Of a stretch of DNA of 16,080 nt, positions 1 through 6,047 are shown in pieces. Under the pieces are notes generated by a model. It was not told where the DNA came from and searched no databases. It saw only the letters and a list, made by a program, of their open reading frames with translations. Position numbers and translations under genes: made by a program. The number at the start of each line of letters is the position of its first letter. Within the stretch, counting starts at the first letter, position 1. The DNA is from an uncultured Collinsella sp. (GTDB lineage: Bacteria; Actinomycetota; Coriobacteriia; Coriobacteriales; Coriobacteriaceae), in the NCBI GenBank assembly GCA_900765185.1, contig CAAFQT010000019.1, forward strand, positions 1-16,080. The letters run 5' to 3'.

Positions 1-4
1 CTTC

Positions 5-39
5 AAGGGCGCGACCAGAAGGTCAGCGCCCTTTCGTTT
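5..39. terminator. Intrinsic-terminator-like hairpin at left edge
   Basis: Positions 5-12 (AAGGGCGC) plus 13-16 (GACC) pair with 21-24 (GGTC) and 26-33 (GCGCCCTT), around an AGAA loop and with one bulged A at 25. A short T-rich tract (TTTCGTTT) follows. It probably ends a gene lying to the left of the window. The stem is almost symmetrical, so the strand is uncertain. The apical part is identical to the hairpin at 15636-15648. Confidence 0.75.
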
Positions 40-97
40 CACGTCACCTTGTCTCAAATGCGACCCGCTCGCTGTCCGTCCTCTACCTGCGGCGCTG
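5..97. repeat. Intergenic repeat, copy 1 (terminator plus conserved tail)
   Basis: This segment resembles 15622-15722. Both copies have the apical GACCAGAAGGTCA, then CGCTCGCTG 53 bases (here, 66-74) or 54 bases (other copy, 15690-15698) after the start of GACC, and then ACCTGCGG followed by GCTG (85-97 here, 15710-15722 there). The lower stems differ but each is self-complementary, so the similarity is structural as well as sequence-based. Only two copies are visible in the window. Confidence 0.6.
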
Positions 98-173
98 CCT
101 TGCTCCGGATGCGGGGTAGTCATTGGGGACGTTCTTAAATGACTAGGTTGGGTAAATTACTTTTCGAGTTTAT

Positions 174-347
174 TTAATCTGCTTTGTTAGAAATTAAGCT
201 GTCTAACTGCTTAAAGTAATCAGCAGCCTTCATCTGCAATTGAAAATATTGCTCGAAAAATCGTTCAAGAAGTCGCGGGGTGATTTTTACCGCGTCGCGC
301 GTCAAGCAATGTGGCAAGTTCTTGGTTAGATATTGGTCAGTTTTGGG
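174..347 (-). pseudogene. Possible decayed coding remnant (57 codons, minus strand)
   Basis: On the minus strand the frame is open from an in-frame TGA (348-350) to a TAA (174-176), 57 residues. Its composition looks protein-like, especially the C-terminal part with RLLERFFEQYF and DYFKQLDSLISNK, an amphipathic and coiled-coil-like pattern. There is no good start codon with a ribosome binding site. The nearest candidates are TTG codons, or an ATG at residue 39, so it cannot be an intact gene. The helix loosely recalls the C-terminal coiled coils of type I restriction specificity subunits, but that is only an impression. It may simply be a chance open frame. Confidence 0.25.
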
Positions 348-369
348 TCAACCTTGCCAAAAGCTTGAC
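301..369. repeat. Long imperfect inverted repeat with phased direct repeats inside
   Basis: The left arm GTCAAGC (301-307) and TGGCAAG (312-318) is mirrored by CTTGCCA (353-359) and GCTTGAC (363-369), with short unpaired spacers of 4 and 3 bases. The 34-base centre holds three related direct repeats, TTGGTTA (322), TTGGTCA (333) and TTGGGTCA (343), whose starts are 11 and 10 bases apart. This could be a protein-binding array or an RNA hairpin. It lies about 170 bases upstream of the prmC start codon. Confidence 0.55.
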
Positions 370-461
370 GAATGCAGATTTAGACGTCGACGAATGAACA
401 TTTCAGGCAGGTTCCAAGCAAAATTCTGGGCTGATTCTCGATAATCGCCTTCAATCGTCCC

Positions 462-488
462 TTGCCAAGCGCTGGCCTCGCGTACAAT
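462..488 (+). promoter_or_regulatory. Candidate promoter for prmC
   Basis: TTGCCA (462-467) and TACAAT (483-488) are 15 bases apart, slightly shorter than the usual 16-18. The -10 box is preceded by CG, as in the atp promoter at 5958-5985, and both share an AGCG..TGGC..CG-type spacer. Transcription from here would give a leader of about 40 bases before the ATG at 537. Confidence 0.4.
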
Positions 489-536
489 CTGCTCCGACAT
501 TCGCGCGCCGTCCGGCGCTTAAGAGGGGAGGGCCCC

Positions 537-1787
537 ATGGCAAACGAGATCTGGACCATCAAGCGTTGTCTCGAGTGGACCAAGGAGTACCTGGCCGAGC
601 GCGGCGAGGAGCACCCCCGTCTTTCTGCCGAGTGGCTGCTGTGCGCCGCCACGGGCCTGGCGCGCATTGACCTATATATGCGTATGGACGAGACGCTTAA
701 CGCGGCCCAGCTCGAGACCATGCATGCGGCCGTTGTCCGCCGCGCTAAGGGCGAGCCGCTGCAATACATCACCGGCAGCACGCAGTTTCGCATGATCGAC
801 GTCGCGTGCGCCCCCGGTGTGCTCATTCCGCGCCCCGAGACCGAGATGCTCGTCGAGGAAGTCCTCAATTATCTGGATGCCGAGGTGCTGAGCCCCGAGG
901 CTGCTGCCCGTCAACGTGTTGAGCTGCCTTGGAACGATGAGGTCGAAGAGGCCCGCAAAGCCGAGGCGGCGCTGGCCGACGAGCGCGCGACTGCCGAGCG
1001 CCGTGCCGCTAACCTGACGGCCGCCGATGAGGCGGCACTAGGCAGCGACGTGCTGGGCAGCCGTGCCTATGCCGAGGAGCTGGCCGACCGCGAGGCCGAG
1101 GAAGCCGCCGCGCAGGCAGCAGAAGCCGACGCCGCGGAAGCCGCCGAGCCCGAGCTCGACGAATACGGCATCGCCATCGAGGGTGCCGGCCAGGAGACGG
1201 CTTCGGCTCAGGATGCCGCTGCGCCTGCCCCAGCCGAGCCCCGTATCGCCCGCGTTCTCGAGGTCGGCTGCGGCACGGGTTGCATCTCGCTCTCCCTTGC
1301 CTGGGAGCGCCGCGGCCACGTTACCTGCACCGCCACCGATATCGAGCCGCGCGCCATCGATCTGGCCACCAAAAACCGCGACGCGCTCGGCCTCACGGCA
1401 GATGAGGTTGCCTTTAGTCTCACCAACCTGGTGAGCTCCATTCCCCGCGAAGAGTGGGGCACCTTCGACGTGCTCGTTTCCAACCCTCCCTACATCCCGA
1501 CCGGCGTCATGCGCTCGCTGCCGCACGAGGTCAAGGACTTTGAGCCCGACTTGGCGCTCGAGGGCGGTGCCGACGGCCTGGACATCTTCCGCCGCCTGCT
1601 CAATGCGGCGCCTTACATGCTGCGCGCCGGCGGCCTGTTTGCCTGCGAGCTCTACGAGGGCGCCCTCGATGCCGCGGCCGAGCTCTGTCGCCAGGCAGGC
1701 CTTTCGGACGTGCGTATCGTCCACGACCTCACCGATCGTCCCCGCATCGTTCGAGCCATCGTCACCGAGCCCAAACAGCGTATTTAA
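537..1787 (+). CDS. prmC: Release factor glutamine methyltransferase PrmC with large insert
   Basis: SAM-dependent enzyme that methylates the glutamine of the GGQ motif in release factors RF1 and RF2. The ATG at 537 is chosen because AGAGGGGAGG (522-531) precedes it; an upstream in-frame start at 462 would overlap the promoter. The product is 416 residues: an N-terminal helical release-factor-binding domain (1-95), the IPRPETE signature (97-103), the SAM-binding motif EVGCGTG (242-248) and the catalytic NPPY (316-319). PrmC is normally about 280-290 residues. The excess is an Ala/Glu/Asp-rich, low-complexity insert at about 114-233, between the IPRPETE segment and motif I. The frame stays open through it and all catalytic motifs are intact, so it should be functional. 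No prfA is adjacent in this window. Family assignment is firm; the role of the insert is unknown. Confidence 0.93.
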   Translation: MANEIWTIKRCLEWTKEYLAERGEEHPRLSAEWLLCAATGLARIDLYMRMDETLNAAQLETMHAAVVRRAKGEPLQYITGSTQFRMIDVACAPGVLIPRPETEMLVEEVLNYLDAEVLSPEAAARQRVELPWNDEVEEARKAEAALADERATAERRAANLTAADEAALGSDVLGSRAYAEELADREAEEAAAQAAEADAAEAAEPELDEYGIAIEGAGQETASAQDAAAPAPAEPRIARVLEVGCGTGCISLSLAWERRGHVTCTATDIEPRAIDLATKNRDALGLTADEVAFSLTNLVSSIPREEWGTFDVLVSNPPYIPTGVMRSLPHEVKDFEPDLALEGGADGLDIFRRLLNAAPYMLRAGGLFACELYEGALDAAAELCRQAGLSDVRIVHDLTDRPRIVRAIVTEPKQRI

Positions 1788-1820
1788 GCTGAATAAATAG
1801 ACATTTGCGCAAGTTTGTCC

Positions 1821-1848
1821 TTGCAATATACCGTAAAACTTCTACTAT
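1821..1848 (+). promoter_or_regulatory. Promoter of the toxin-antitoxin operon
   Basis: TTGCAA (1821-1826) and TACTAT (1843-1848) are separated by 16 bases, a good sigma70-type match. AAGGAGAAAGG (1851-1861) lies directly before the toxin start, so the leader would be very short. A palindrome TTGCGCAA (1805-1812) just upstream could be part of an operator for the HTH antitoxin, though this is speculative. Confidence 0.65.
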
Positions 1849-1862
1849 AGAAGGAGAAAGGT

Positions 1863-2258
1863 ATGTCAAATCAGCTGCATCGGTACCGTATCGTGCTTGA
1901 TTACATTGAACCTTGGCTTGATGAGCAGGATGAAGCTACGCTGAAGCAGATTTATGCAGACCTTTTGGTGCTCGAGAAGGAAGGTCCCAGCCTTGGTCGT
2001 CCGCTGGTTGACCGCGTAAAGGGCTCGAAGCTTCATCATTTAAAGGAGCTGAGAGTGACGTCGTGTGGTGGGCAGGTGATTCGCATCCTCTTCGCCTTTG
2101 ACCCCAAGCGCCAGGCGGTATTGCTATTGGCGGGTGATAAGTCGCGAGCGGGATCGTCAAGGGCAAAATGGAACGGTTGGTATGCGATCAACATTCCAAG
2201 GGCCGAGCAAATATACCGTCGCCACGTAAGGAGGCTCGATCGAGATGGAACTGCATGA
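1863..2258 (+). CDS. RelE/HigB-like toxin of a type II toxin-antitoxin module
   Basis: 131-residue basic protein resembling the RelE/ParE-superfamily HigB-like toxins (Gp49-like group), which are usually ribosome-dependent mRNA interferases. The recognisable core is LGRPLVDRVKGS (44-55), HLKELR (59-64), a beta strand QVIRILFAFD (71-80), then AVLLLAGDKS (85-94) and a Trp-Tyr segment near 103-107. The ATG at 1863 has a strong Shine-Dalgarno. The stop lies 14 bases inside the antitoxin gene, so the two are translationally coupled in toxin-first order, as in higBA. The pair has its own promoter, and the base composition looks less GC-rich than prmC and sua5 on either side, which suggests acquisition. 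Target and toxicity are not shown by the sequence. Confidence 0.8.
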   Translation: MSNQLHRYRIVLDYIEPWLDEQDEATLKQIYADLLVLEKEGPSLGRPLVDRVKGSKLHHLKELRVTSCGGQVIRILFAFDPKRQAVLLLAGDKSRAGSSRAKWNGWYAINIPRAEQIYRRHVRRLDRDGTA

Positions 2259-2547
2259 GTATATGGAATCTCGCGGGATAACACGCGACTCCATTACCGC
2301 CGAGCAGGAGAGGACTCGCGATCGTATCGAAGCCTATAAGCTTGCTCAGATTCGCAGGTTAAAAGATCTAACACAGGCGTCGGTCGCCCAGTCGATGGGC
2401 GTTTCTCAAAAACGTGTATCCGAGCTCGAGCGTGGGGAGTTGGGTTCGATGAGGCTCGACACGCTGAGCAGGTACGCAGAGAGCCTCGGCGGAAAACTGG
2501 TTGCAAGCATCGAGTTTCCCGATCGTACCGTTACGCTTGCGCGCTAA
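2245..2547 (+). CDS. HTH (XRE-type) antitoxin, HigA-like
   Basis: 100-residue protein with a Cro/C1-type helix-turn-helix at about residues 35-80 (LTQASVAQSMGVSQKRVSELERG at its core). In the HigBA family such proteins both neutralise the upstream toxin and repress the shared promoter. The ATG at 2245 overlaps the toxin gene by 14 bases and is preceded by AAGGAGG (2228-2234), a near-perfect Shine-Dalgarno, as expected for an antitoxin made in excess. The N-terminal 30 residues are charged and probably helical; the C-terminal end (VASIEFPDRTVTLA) looks like a beta strand. The only visible operator candidate is the palindrome near 1805. I see no hairpin terminator after the stop, so read-through into sua5 is possible. 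Confidence 0.82.
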   Translation: MELHEYMESRGITRDSITAEQERTRDRIEAYKLAQIRRLKDLTQASVAQSMGVSQKRVSELERGELGSMRLDTLSRYAESLGGKLVASIEFPDRTVTLAR

Positions 2548-2608
2548 AAATCTTCAATTAACCCCCTCACTTTCACCGACTACTAGAGCCGCTCACCAAA
2601 CCAACATG

Positions 2609-2677
2609 CGCTCTGGGCAAATAGGTTGAACGTTTCGTGCGAGAATGCCCCACAGTAAACAAACTTGCACCAGAGCG
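2609..2677 (+). promoter_or_regulatory. Stem-forming inverted repeat abutting the sua5 Shine-Dalgarno
   Basis: CGCTCTGGGCAA (2609-2620) can pair with TTGC (2665-2668) and CCAGAGCG (2670-2677), 12 bp with one bulged A. The 3' arm ends one base before the TAAGGGG ribosome binding site (2678-2684) of the following gene. It may shape translation initiation or be a remnant of an insertion boundary. A TTGAAC at 2626 has no well-placed -10 partner, so no promoter is called. Confidence 0.4.
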
Positions 2678-2695
2678 TAAGGGGCTGGCATACAC

Positions 2696-3439
2696 ATGCA
2701 GACGGTCTATCGGGTATATGAGGGAACGCGCGAGCCGCATCGGCTTGCCGTCGAGCGCGCGGCCGAGGTGCTCGGCCGCGGCGGCCTGGCGCTGATCCCG
2801 ACCGAGACGGTCTACGGTGTCGCCGTGGCGGTCAACGCCTTCTCGGACGCCGTGCCCCAAGATACAGGCGAATTCCCATCGTGGCCGCGCGATCCGCAGG
2901 CTGCCGTCAATGGCGCCGCGGTCCCTGCGCTCGGTACCGGCTACCGCCGTATCTTCACTCTCAAGCAACGTGAACTCACGCAAACCGTCGCTTGGCTGGT
3001 CGATGGTGTCGAGGCGTTCGACCGCTATGGCGTGGATATCCCGGAAGATGCCCGCGTACTTGCGCGACGATGCTGGCCGGGAGCCCTGACTATCGTGGTC
3101 AAGGCGGCTCCCTGCGTGCCGACCTTTATGCGTGCTGCCGACGACACCGTGGCCCTGCGCGCTTCGGCCTCTCCCGTGGTCCAAGCGCTCATCCGCGCCT
3201 GCGGCAGTCCCCTTGCCTGCACGAGCGCCAACACACACGGCGCGCCCTCGCCGGCAAGTTTTGCCGCCGTCGAAGGTCGCATCCTGGAGGGGGTCGATGT
3301 TGCCGTCGACGCCGGCGAGACCCCGTGTCGCGACGCCTCGACCATCGTGTCGTTCCAGCACGGCGGGCTCCAGATCCTGCGCCAAGGTGCACTTCCCGCA
3401 TCAGAGATCGAACGGGTCCTGTCCGACCCGATGCAATAG
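2696..3439 (+). CDS. Threonylcarbamoyl-AMP synthase, Sua5/YrdC/YwlC (TsaC) family
   Basis: Makes threonylcarbamoyl-AMP from threonine, bicarbonate and ATP, the first step of the t6A modification at position 37 of ANN-decoding tRNAs. The 247-residue protein has PTETVYG (35-41), WPGALTIV (127-134), the SAN motif within CTSANTHG (175-182) and STIVSF (215-220), all family hallmarks. It corresponds to the YrdC domain alone; the extra C-terminal domain of full-length Sua5 is absent. Two oddities are a ~35-residue insertion after the PTETVYG segment (about 45-84) and the degeneration of the usual KGRP..KPL stretch to KQREL (90-94), in which the Lys and Arg are kept. The start at 2696 has TAAGGGG 11 bases upstream. 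glpK begins 13 bp after the stop. The gene is normally near prmC, and here the toxin-antitoxin pair lies between them. Confidence 0.82.
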   Translation: MQTVYRVYEGTREPHRLAVERAAEVLGRGGLALIPTETVYGVAVAVNAFSDAVPQDTGEFPSWPRDPQAAVNGAAVPALGTGYRRIFTLKQRELTQTVAWLVDGVEAFDRYGVDIPEDARVLARRCWPGALTIVVKAAPCVPTFMRAADDTVALRASASPVVQALIRACGSPLACTSANTHGAPSPASFAAVEGRILEGVDVAVDAGETPCRDASTIVSFQHGGLQILRQGALPASEIERVLSDPMQ

Positions 3440-3452
3440 AAAGGTGTAAGCG

Positions 3453-4994
3453 ATGTCGTTGAATCTGGGCAGCCTGGGCATGGAAGATGCCTCGTTTAAC
3501 TTTGGCGGTTCCTACATCATGGCGCTCGACTGCGGCACCACCTCGGTACTTGCGACCATCGTCGACGAGTACGGCTGCATCGTCGCGCAGGCACGTCGTA
3601 GCGTCAAAACTAGCTTCCCGCGTCCCGGTTGGATAGAGCAAGACCCCATGGAGGTGCTTGCCAGCCAGATCGGCGTGATGATGGAGGTCCAGTTTAAGAG
3701 CGGCATCCATTCTGACCGCATCGCCGCCATCGGTATCTCCAACCAGCGCGAGACCACGGTGGTGTGGGACCGCATAAGCGGCCAACCCATCTATAACGCC
3801 ATCGTGTGGCAATGCCGTCGCACCGCACCTCTGATCGACGAGCTGGTCGAGCGGGGCGCAGAAGAGCTGGTGCGCTCCCGCACGGGACTCACGCTCGATC
3901 CGTATTTCTCGGCTTCCAAGGTGCAGTGGATCCTCGACAACGTCGACGGTGCGCGTGAGAGCGCGGCGGCGGGCGACCTCATGTTCGGCACCATCGACAC
4001 CTGGCTCATCTACAACCTCACCGGCAGTCAGGTCTTTGCCACCGACTACACCAATGCCAGCCGCACGGCGCTCTTTAATATCCATACGCTCGATTGGGAC
4101 GACGACCTGCTGGCGCTCTTTGACGTTCCGCGTTCCATGATGCCCGAGGTTCGTTGGAGCTCGGGCGACTACGGCCGCGTCGCGAGCGACATCATGACCA
4201 ACATGCCGCCCATCATGGGCGTGGCGGGCGATCAGCAGGCGTCGCTGTTCGGCCACTGCTGCTTCCATCCCGGCCAGACCAAAAACACCTATGGCACGGG
4301 TTGCTTTATGCTCATGAACACCGGCGACGAGGTCGTCGAATCCAAGAACGGTCTGGTCTCCACGATCGGTATCGCCGCGGACGGCAAGATCAGCTATGCG
4401 CTCGAGGGTTCTATCTTTGCCGCCGGCTCAACCATGAACTGGCTGCGCAACAACATGGGCATCATCTCGAGTGTGAGCGAGTCCGCGCAACTCGCCGTTT
4501 CAATCAACGACAACGAGGGCTGCTACTTCGTTCCCGCCTTTGCGGGTTTGGGCGCTCCCTGGTGGGATCCGCATGCCCGCGGTATCGTGTGTGGCCTGAC
4601 CGGTGCCTCGAGTCGCGCGACCATTGTGCGTGCGGCCTGCGAGTCCATGGCCTACCAGAGTTATGACGTGCTGCGCGCCATGGAGCAGGACGTGGGACTT
4701 TCGATTGAGCGCCTGTCCGTCGATGGCGGCGCCTCACGCAACGAGTTCATCATGCAATTCCAGGCCGACCTGCTGGATATCCCCGTGCTGCAATGCGAGA
4801 CGGTGGAGACCACGGCAATCGGTGCCGCGTACTTGGCGGGTCTTGCCGTCGGCTATTGGGAAGACCTTGAAGAGCTGGAGCAAAATGCCCAGATCGTTAG
4901 GACCTTCCTTCCCCATATGTCCGCCGAGCGTCGCGAGCAAAACCTTGCGGGCTGGCGTGATGCAGTCAAGCGCTCGCTCAGTACCGCACAGTAG
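3453..4994 (+). CDS. glpK: Glycerol kinase
   Basis: FGGY-family kinase converting glycerol and ATP to sn-glycerol-3-phosphate, which feeds glycolysis and phospholipid synthesis. The 513-residue product matches GlpK throughout: the N-terminal phosphate loop LDCGTTS (25-31), ISNQRETT, NAIVWQCRRTA, TDYTNASRTALFNIHTLDWD, the catalytic aspartate in GDQQ (D260), KNTYGTGCFMLMNTG, FAGLGAPWWDP and VDGGASRNEF. The loop normally reads DQGTTS, so C27 replaces a usually conserved Gln. The N-terminus is about 15-20 residues longer than in E. coli. ATG 3480 (M10) would shorten it but has no better ribosome binding site than the AAGGTG before 3453. It follows sua5 by 13 bp, so it is probably co-transcribed. 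No glpF or glpD is adjacent. Confidence 0.95.
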   Translation: MSLNLGSLGMEDASFNFGGSYIMALDCGTTSVLATIVDEYGCIVAQARRSVKTSFPRPGWIEQDPMEVLASQIGVMMEVQFKSGIHSDRIAAIGISNQRETTVVWDRISGQPIYNAIVWQCRRTAPLIDELVERGAEELVRSRTGLTLDPYFSASKVQWILDNVDGARESAAAGDLMFGTIDTWLIYNLTGSQVFATDYTNASRTALFNIHTLDWDDDLLALFDVPRSMMPEVRWSSGDYGRVASDIMTNMPPIMGVAGDQQASLFGHCCFHPGQTKNTYGTGCFMLMNTGDEVVESKNGLVSTIGIAADGKISYALEGSIFAAGSTMNWLRNNMGIISSVSESAQLAVSINDNEGCYFVPAFAGLGAPWWDPHARGIVCGLTGASSRATIVRAACESMAYQSYDVLRAMEQDVGLSIERLSVDGGASRNEFIMQFQADLLDIPVLQCETVETTAIGAAYLAGLAVGYWEDLEELEQNAQIVRTFLPHMSAERREQNLAGWRDAVKRSLSTAQ

Positions 4995-5066
4995 GGCTGC
5001 GATGGGCGGCCCGATACAACAAACCGCTAAACTTATGCATGGCGTGCGGCGGCAACATTGCTGCGC

Positions 5067-5088
5067 GCCTTGTCAGCAAGGCCGTTTT
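5067..5088 (+). promoter_or_regulatory. Small hairpin with T run in the upp leader (possible attenuator)
   Basis: GCCTTG (5067-5072) and CAAGGC (5077-5082) form a 6-bp stem with a TCAG loop, followed by CG and TTTT (5085-5088), 29 bases before the upp start. It could terminate the glpK transcript or attenuate upp. The stem and T run are short, so this is weak. The remaining 4995-5117 sequence shows no clear promoter. Confidence 0.3.
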
Positions 5089-5117
5089 GCGGCTGCAACG
5101 AAAGGGGCAATCAACCC

Positions 5118-5765
5118 ATGACCGTCACCTACGATGCGTCCCGTGTGACGCTTGTCGATCATCCGCTCGTCCAGCACAAGCTGTCGATCCTGCGCGACAA
5201 AAACACCGGCACCAACCAGTTCCGCCAGCTCGTGCGCGAACTCGCGCTTTTTGACGGCTACGAGGCCATGCGCGACCTGCCTATGGAAGACGTCGAAGTC
5301 GAGACCCCCATCACTACCGCCACGTTCAAACAGCTCGCCGGCAAGAAACTCGCCATCGTGCCCATCCTGCGTGCGGGCCTTGGCATGGTCGACGGCATTC
5401 TCGACCTGGTGCCCTCCGCTCGCGTAGGCCACATCGGTATGGAACGCGACGAGGTTACCCATGAGCCGCATGAGTATTACTGCAAGATGCCCAAGGATAT
5501 CGACCAGCGCATCTGCCTGGTCGTCGACCCCATGCTCGCCACGGGCGGTTCGGCCGAGATGGCCATCAGCTACCTGCGCGAGCGCGGTGTCAAGGACATC
5601 CGCATGCTGTGCATCGTCGCTGCCCCCGAGGGCCTCAAGTCGCTGACCGAGAAGGACCCAGATGTGCATATCTATACCTGCGCTATCGACGACCATCTCA
5701 ACGAGGCTGCCTACATCGTTCCCGGCCTGGGCGACGCCGGCGACCGCATCTACGGCACGCTGTAA
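5118..5765 (+). CDS. upp: Uracil phosphoribosyltransferase
   Basis: Salvage enzyme making UMP from uracil and PRPP. The ATG at 5118 has GAAAGGGG (5099-5106) upstream and gives 215 residues, close to the usual 208-212; the frame is open further upstream but that part does not resemble the family. Recognisable features are the N-terminal [16 protein letters not shown], the [13 protein letters not shown] segment, the PRPP-binding loop [10 protein letters not shown] (137-146) and the C-terminal uracil-binding [16 protein letters not shown]. Everything expected for catalysis is present. It lies between glpK and the ATP synthase operon; upp next to the atp genes is a familiar arrangement in Gram-positive bacteria. 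Confidence 0.96.
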   Translation: MTVTYDASRVTLVDHPLVQHKLSILRDKNTGTNQFRQLVRELALFDGYEAMRDLPMEDVEVETPITTATFKQLAGKKLAIVPILRAGLGMVDGILDLVPSARVGHIGMERDEVTHEPHEYYCKMPKDIDQRICLVVDPMLATGGSAEMAISYLRERGVKDIRMLCIVAAPEGLKSLTEKDPDVHIYTCAIDDHLNEAAYIVPGLGDAGDRIYGTL

Positions 5766-5957
5766 TCTCTGGGCCATACCGGCTAACGTCGAAAATACGA
5801 AGAAATGGTGCGCGCGGGCGAGCAAAAGACGTCCACGCGCACTCCTGTTAACGGACGTTTTGCCCTGCAGGGTTCGAGAAAAACGTATTACCGTACCTGC
5901 GGCATAAAGAAGGTCTTAAGAAAACGAACAGGTGCGTATTAACCGATGCTTTTTCGG
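5766..5957. other. Intergenic region between upp and the atp promoter
   Basis: There is no gene here. GTGCGCG (5808-5814) can pair with CGCGCAC (5836-5842), and the mutually exclusive ACGTCC (5829-5834) with GGACGT (5853-5858); CCCTGCAGGG is a palindrome near 5863, and AACCGA/TCGGTT (5941-5946 and 5954-5959) forms a short hairpin with a T-rich loop. Overlapping alternative stems might form an RNA switch or just a weak terminator. Confidence 0.4.
5824..5861 (+). terminator. Possible weak terminator after upp
   Basis: AAAA-G-ACGTCC (5824-5834) can pair with GGACGTTTT (5853-5861), leaving one bulged G and an 18-base loop. The T run closes the stem on the plus strand. The stem is modest, so termination efficiency is doubtful. 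Confidence 0.35.
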
Positions 5958-5985
5958 TTGTACTTTAGCGATTGGCTCGTACAAT
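5958..5985 (+). promoter_or_regulatory. Promoter of the ATP synthase operon
   Basis: TTGTAC (5958-5963) and TACAAT (5980-5985) are separated by 16 bases. The expected transcription start, about 5991-5993, leaves a leader of roughly 55 bases to the first gene. It is the only good promoter I see between upp and atpB. Confidence 0.65.
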
Positions 5986-6047
5986 AGTCACCAATGTTTG
6001 GCGGGAACTGTTCTGTGAGGCGTTAAAAAAGGAAAGTGAGGACGCCA

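Larger units (their letters stand above)
121..455. other. AT-rich intergenic region before prmC
   Basis: This stretch is visibly richer in A and T than the flanking genes and has no convincing gene on the plus strand. It contains an inverted repeat GTTAGA/TCTAAC (186-191 and 202-207) that overlaps and competes with TTAAGC/GCTTAA (194-199 and 209-214), a CGCGG/CCGCG hairpin with a T-rich loop (274-294), and the long inverted repeat at 301-369. It could be a long regulatory leader, a decayed foreign gene, or both. Confidence 0.6.

Noticed and set aside
462..536. Upstream in-frame start for prmC adding 25 residues
   Set aside because: The extension covers the likely promoter and does not resemble PrmC, while ATG 537 has a strong Shine-Dalgarno.
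5058..5117. Upstream in-frame extension of upp
   Set aside because: The added residues are unlike the family, and the ATG at 5118 has a good ribosome binding site and gives the canonical N-terminus.
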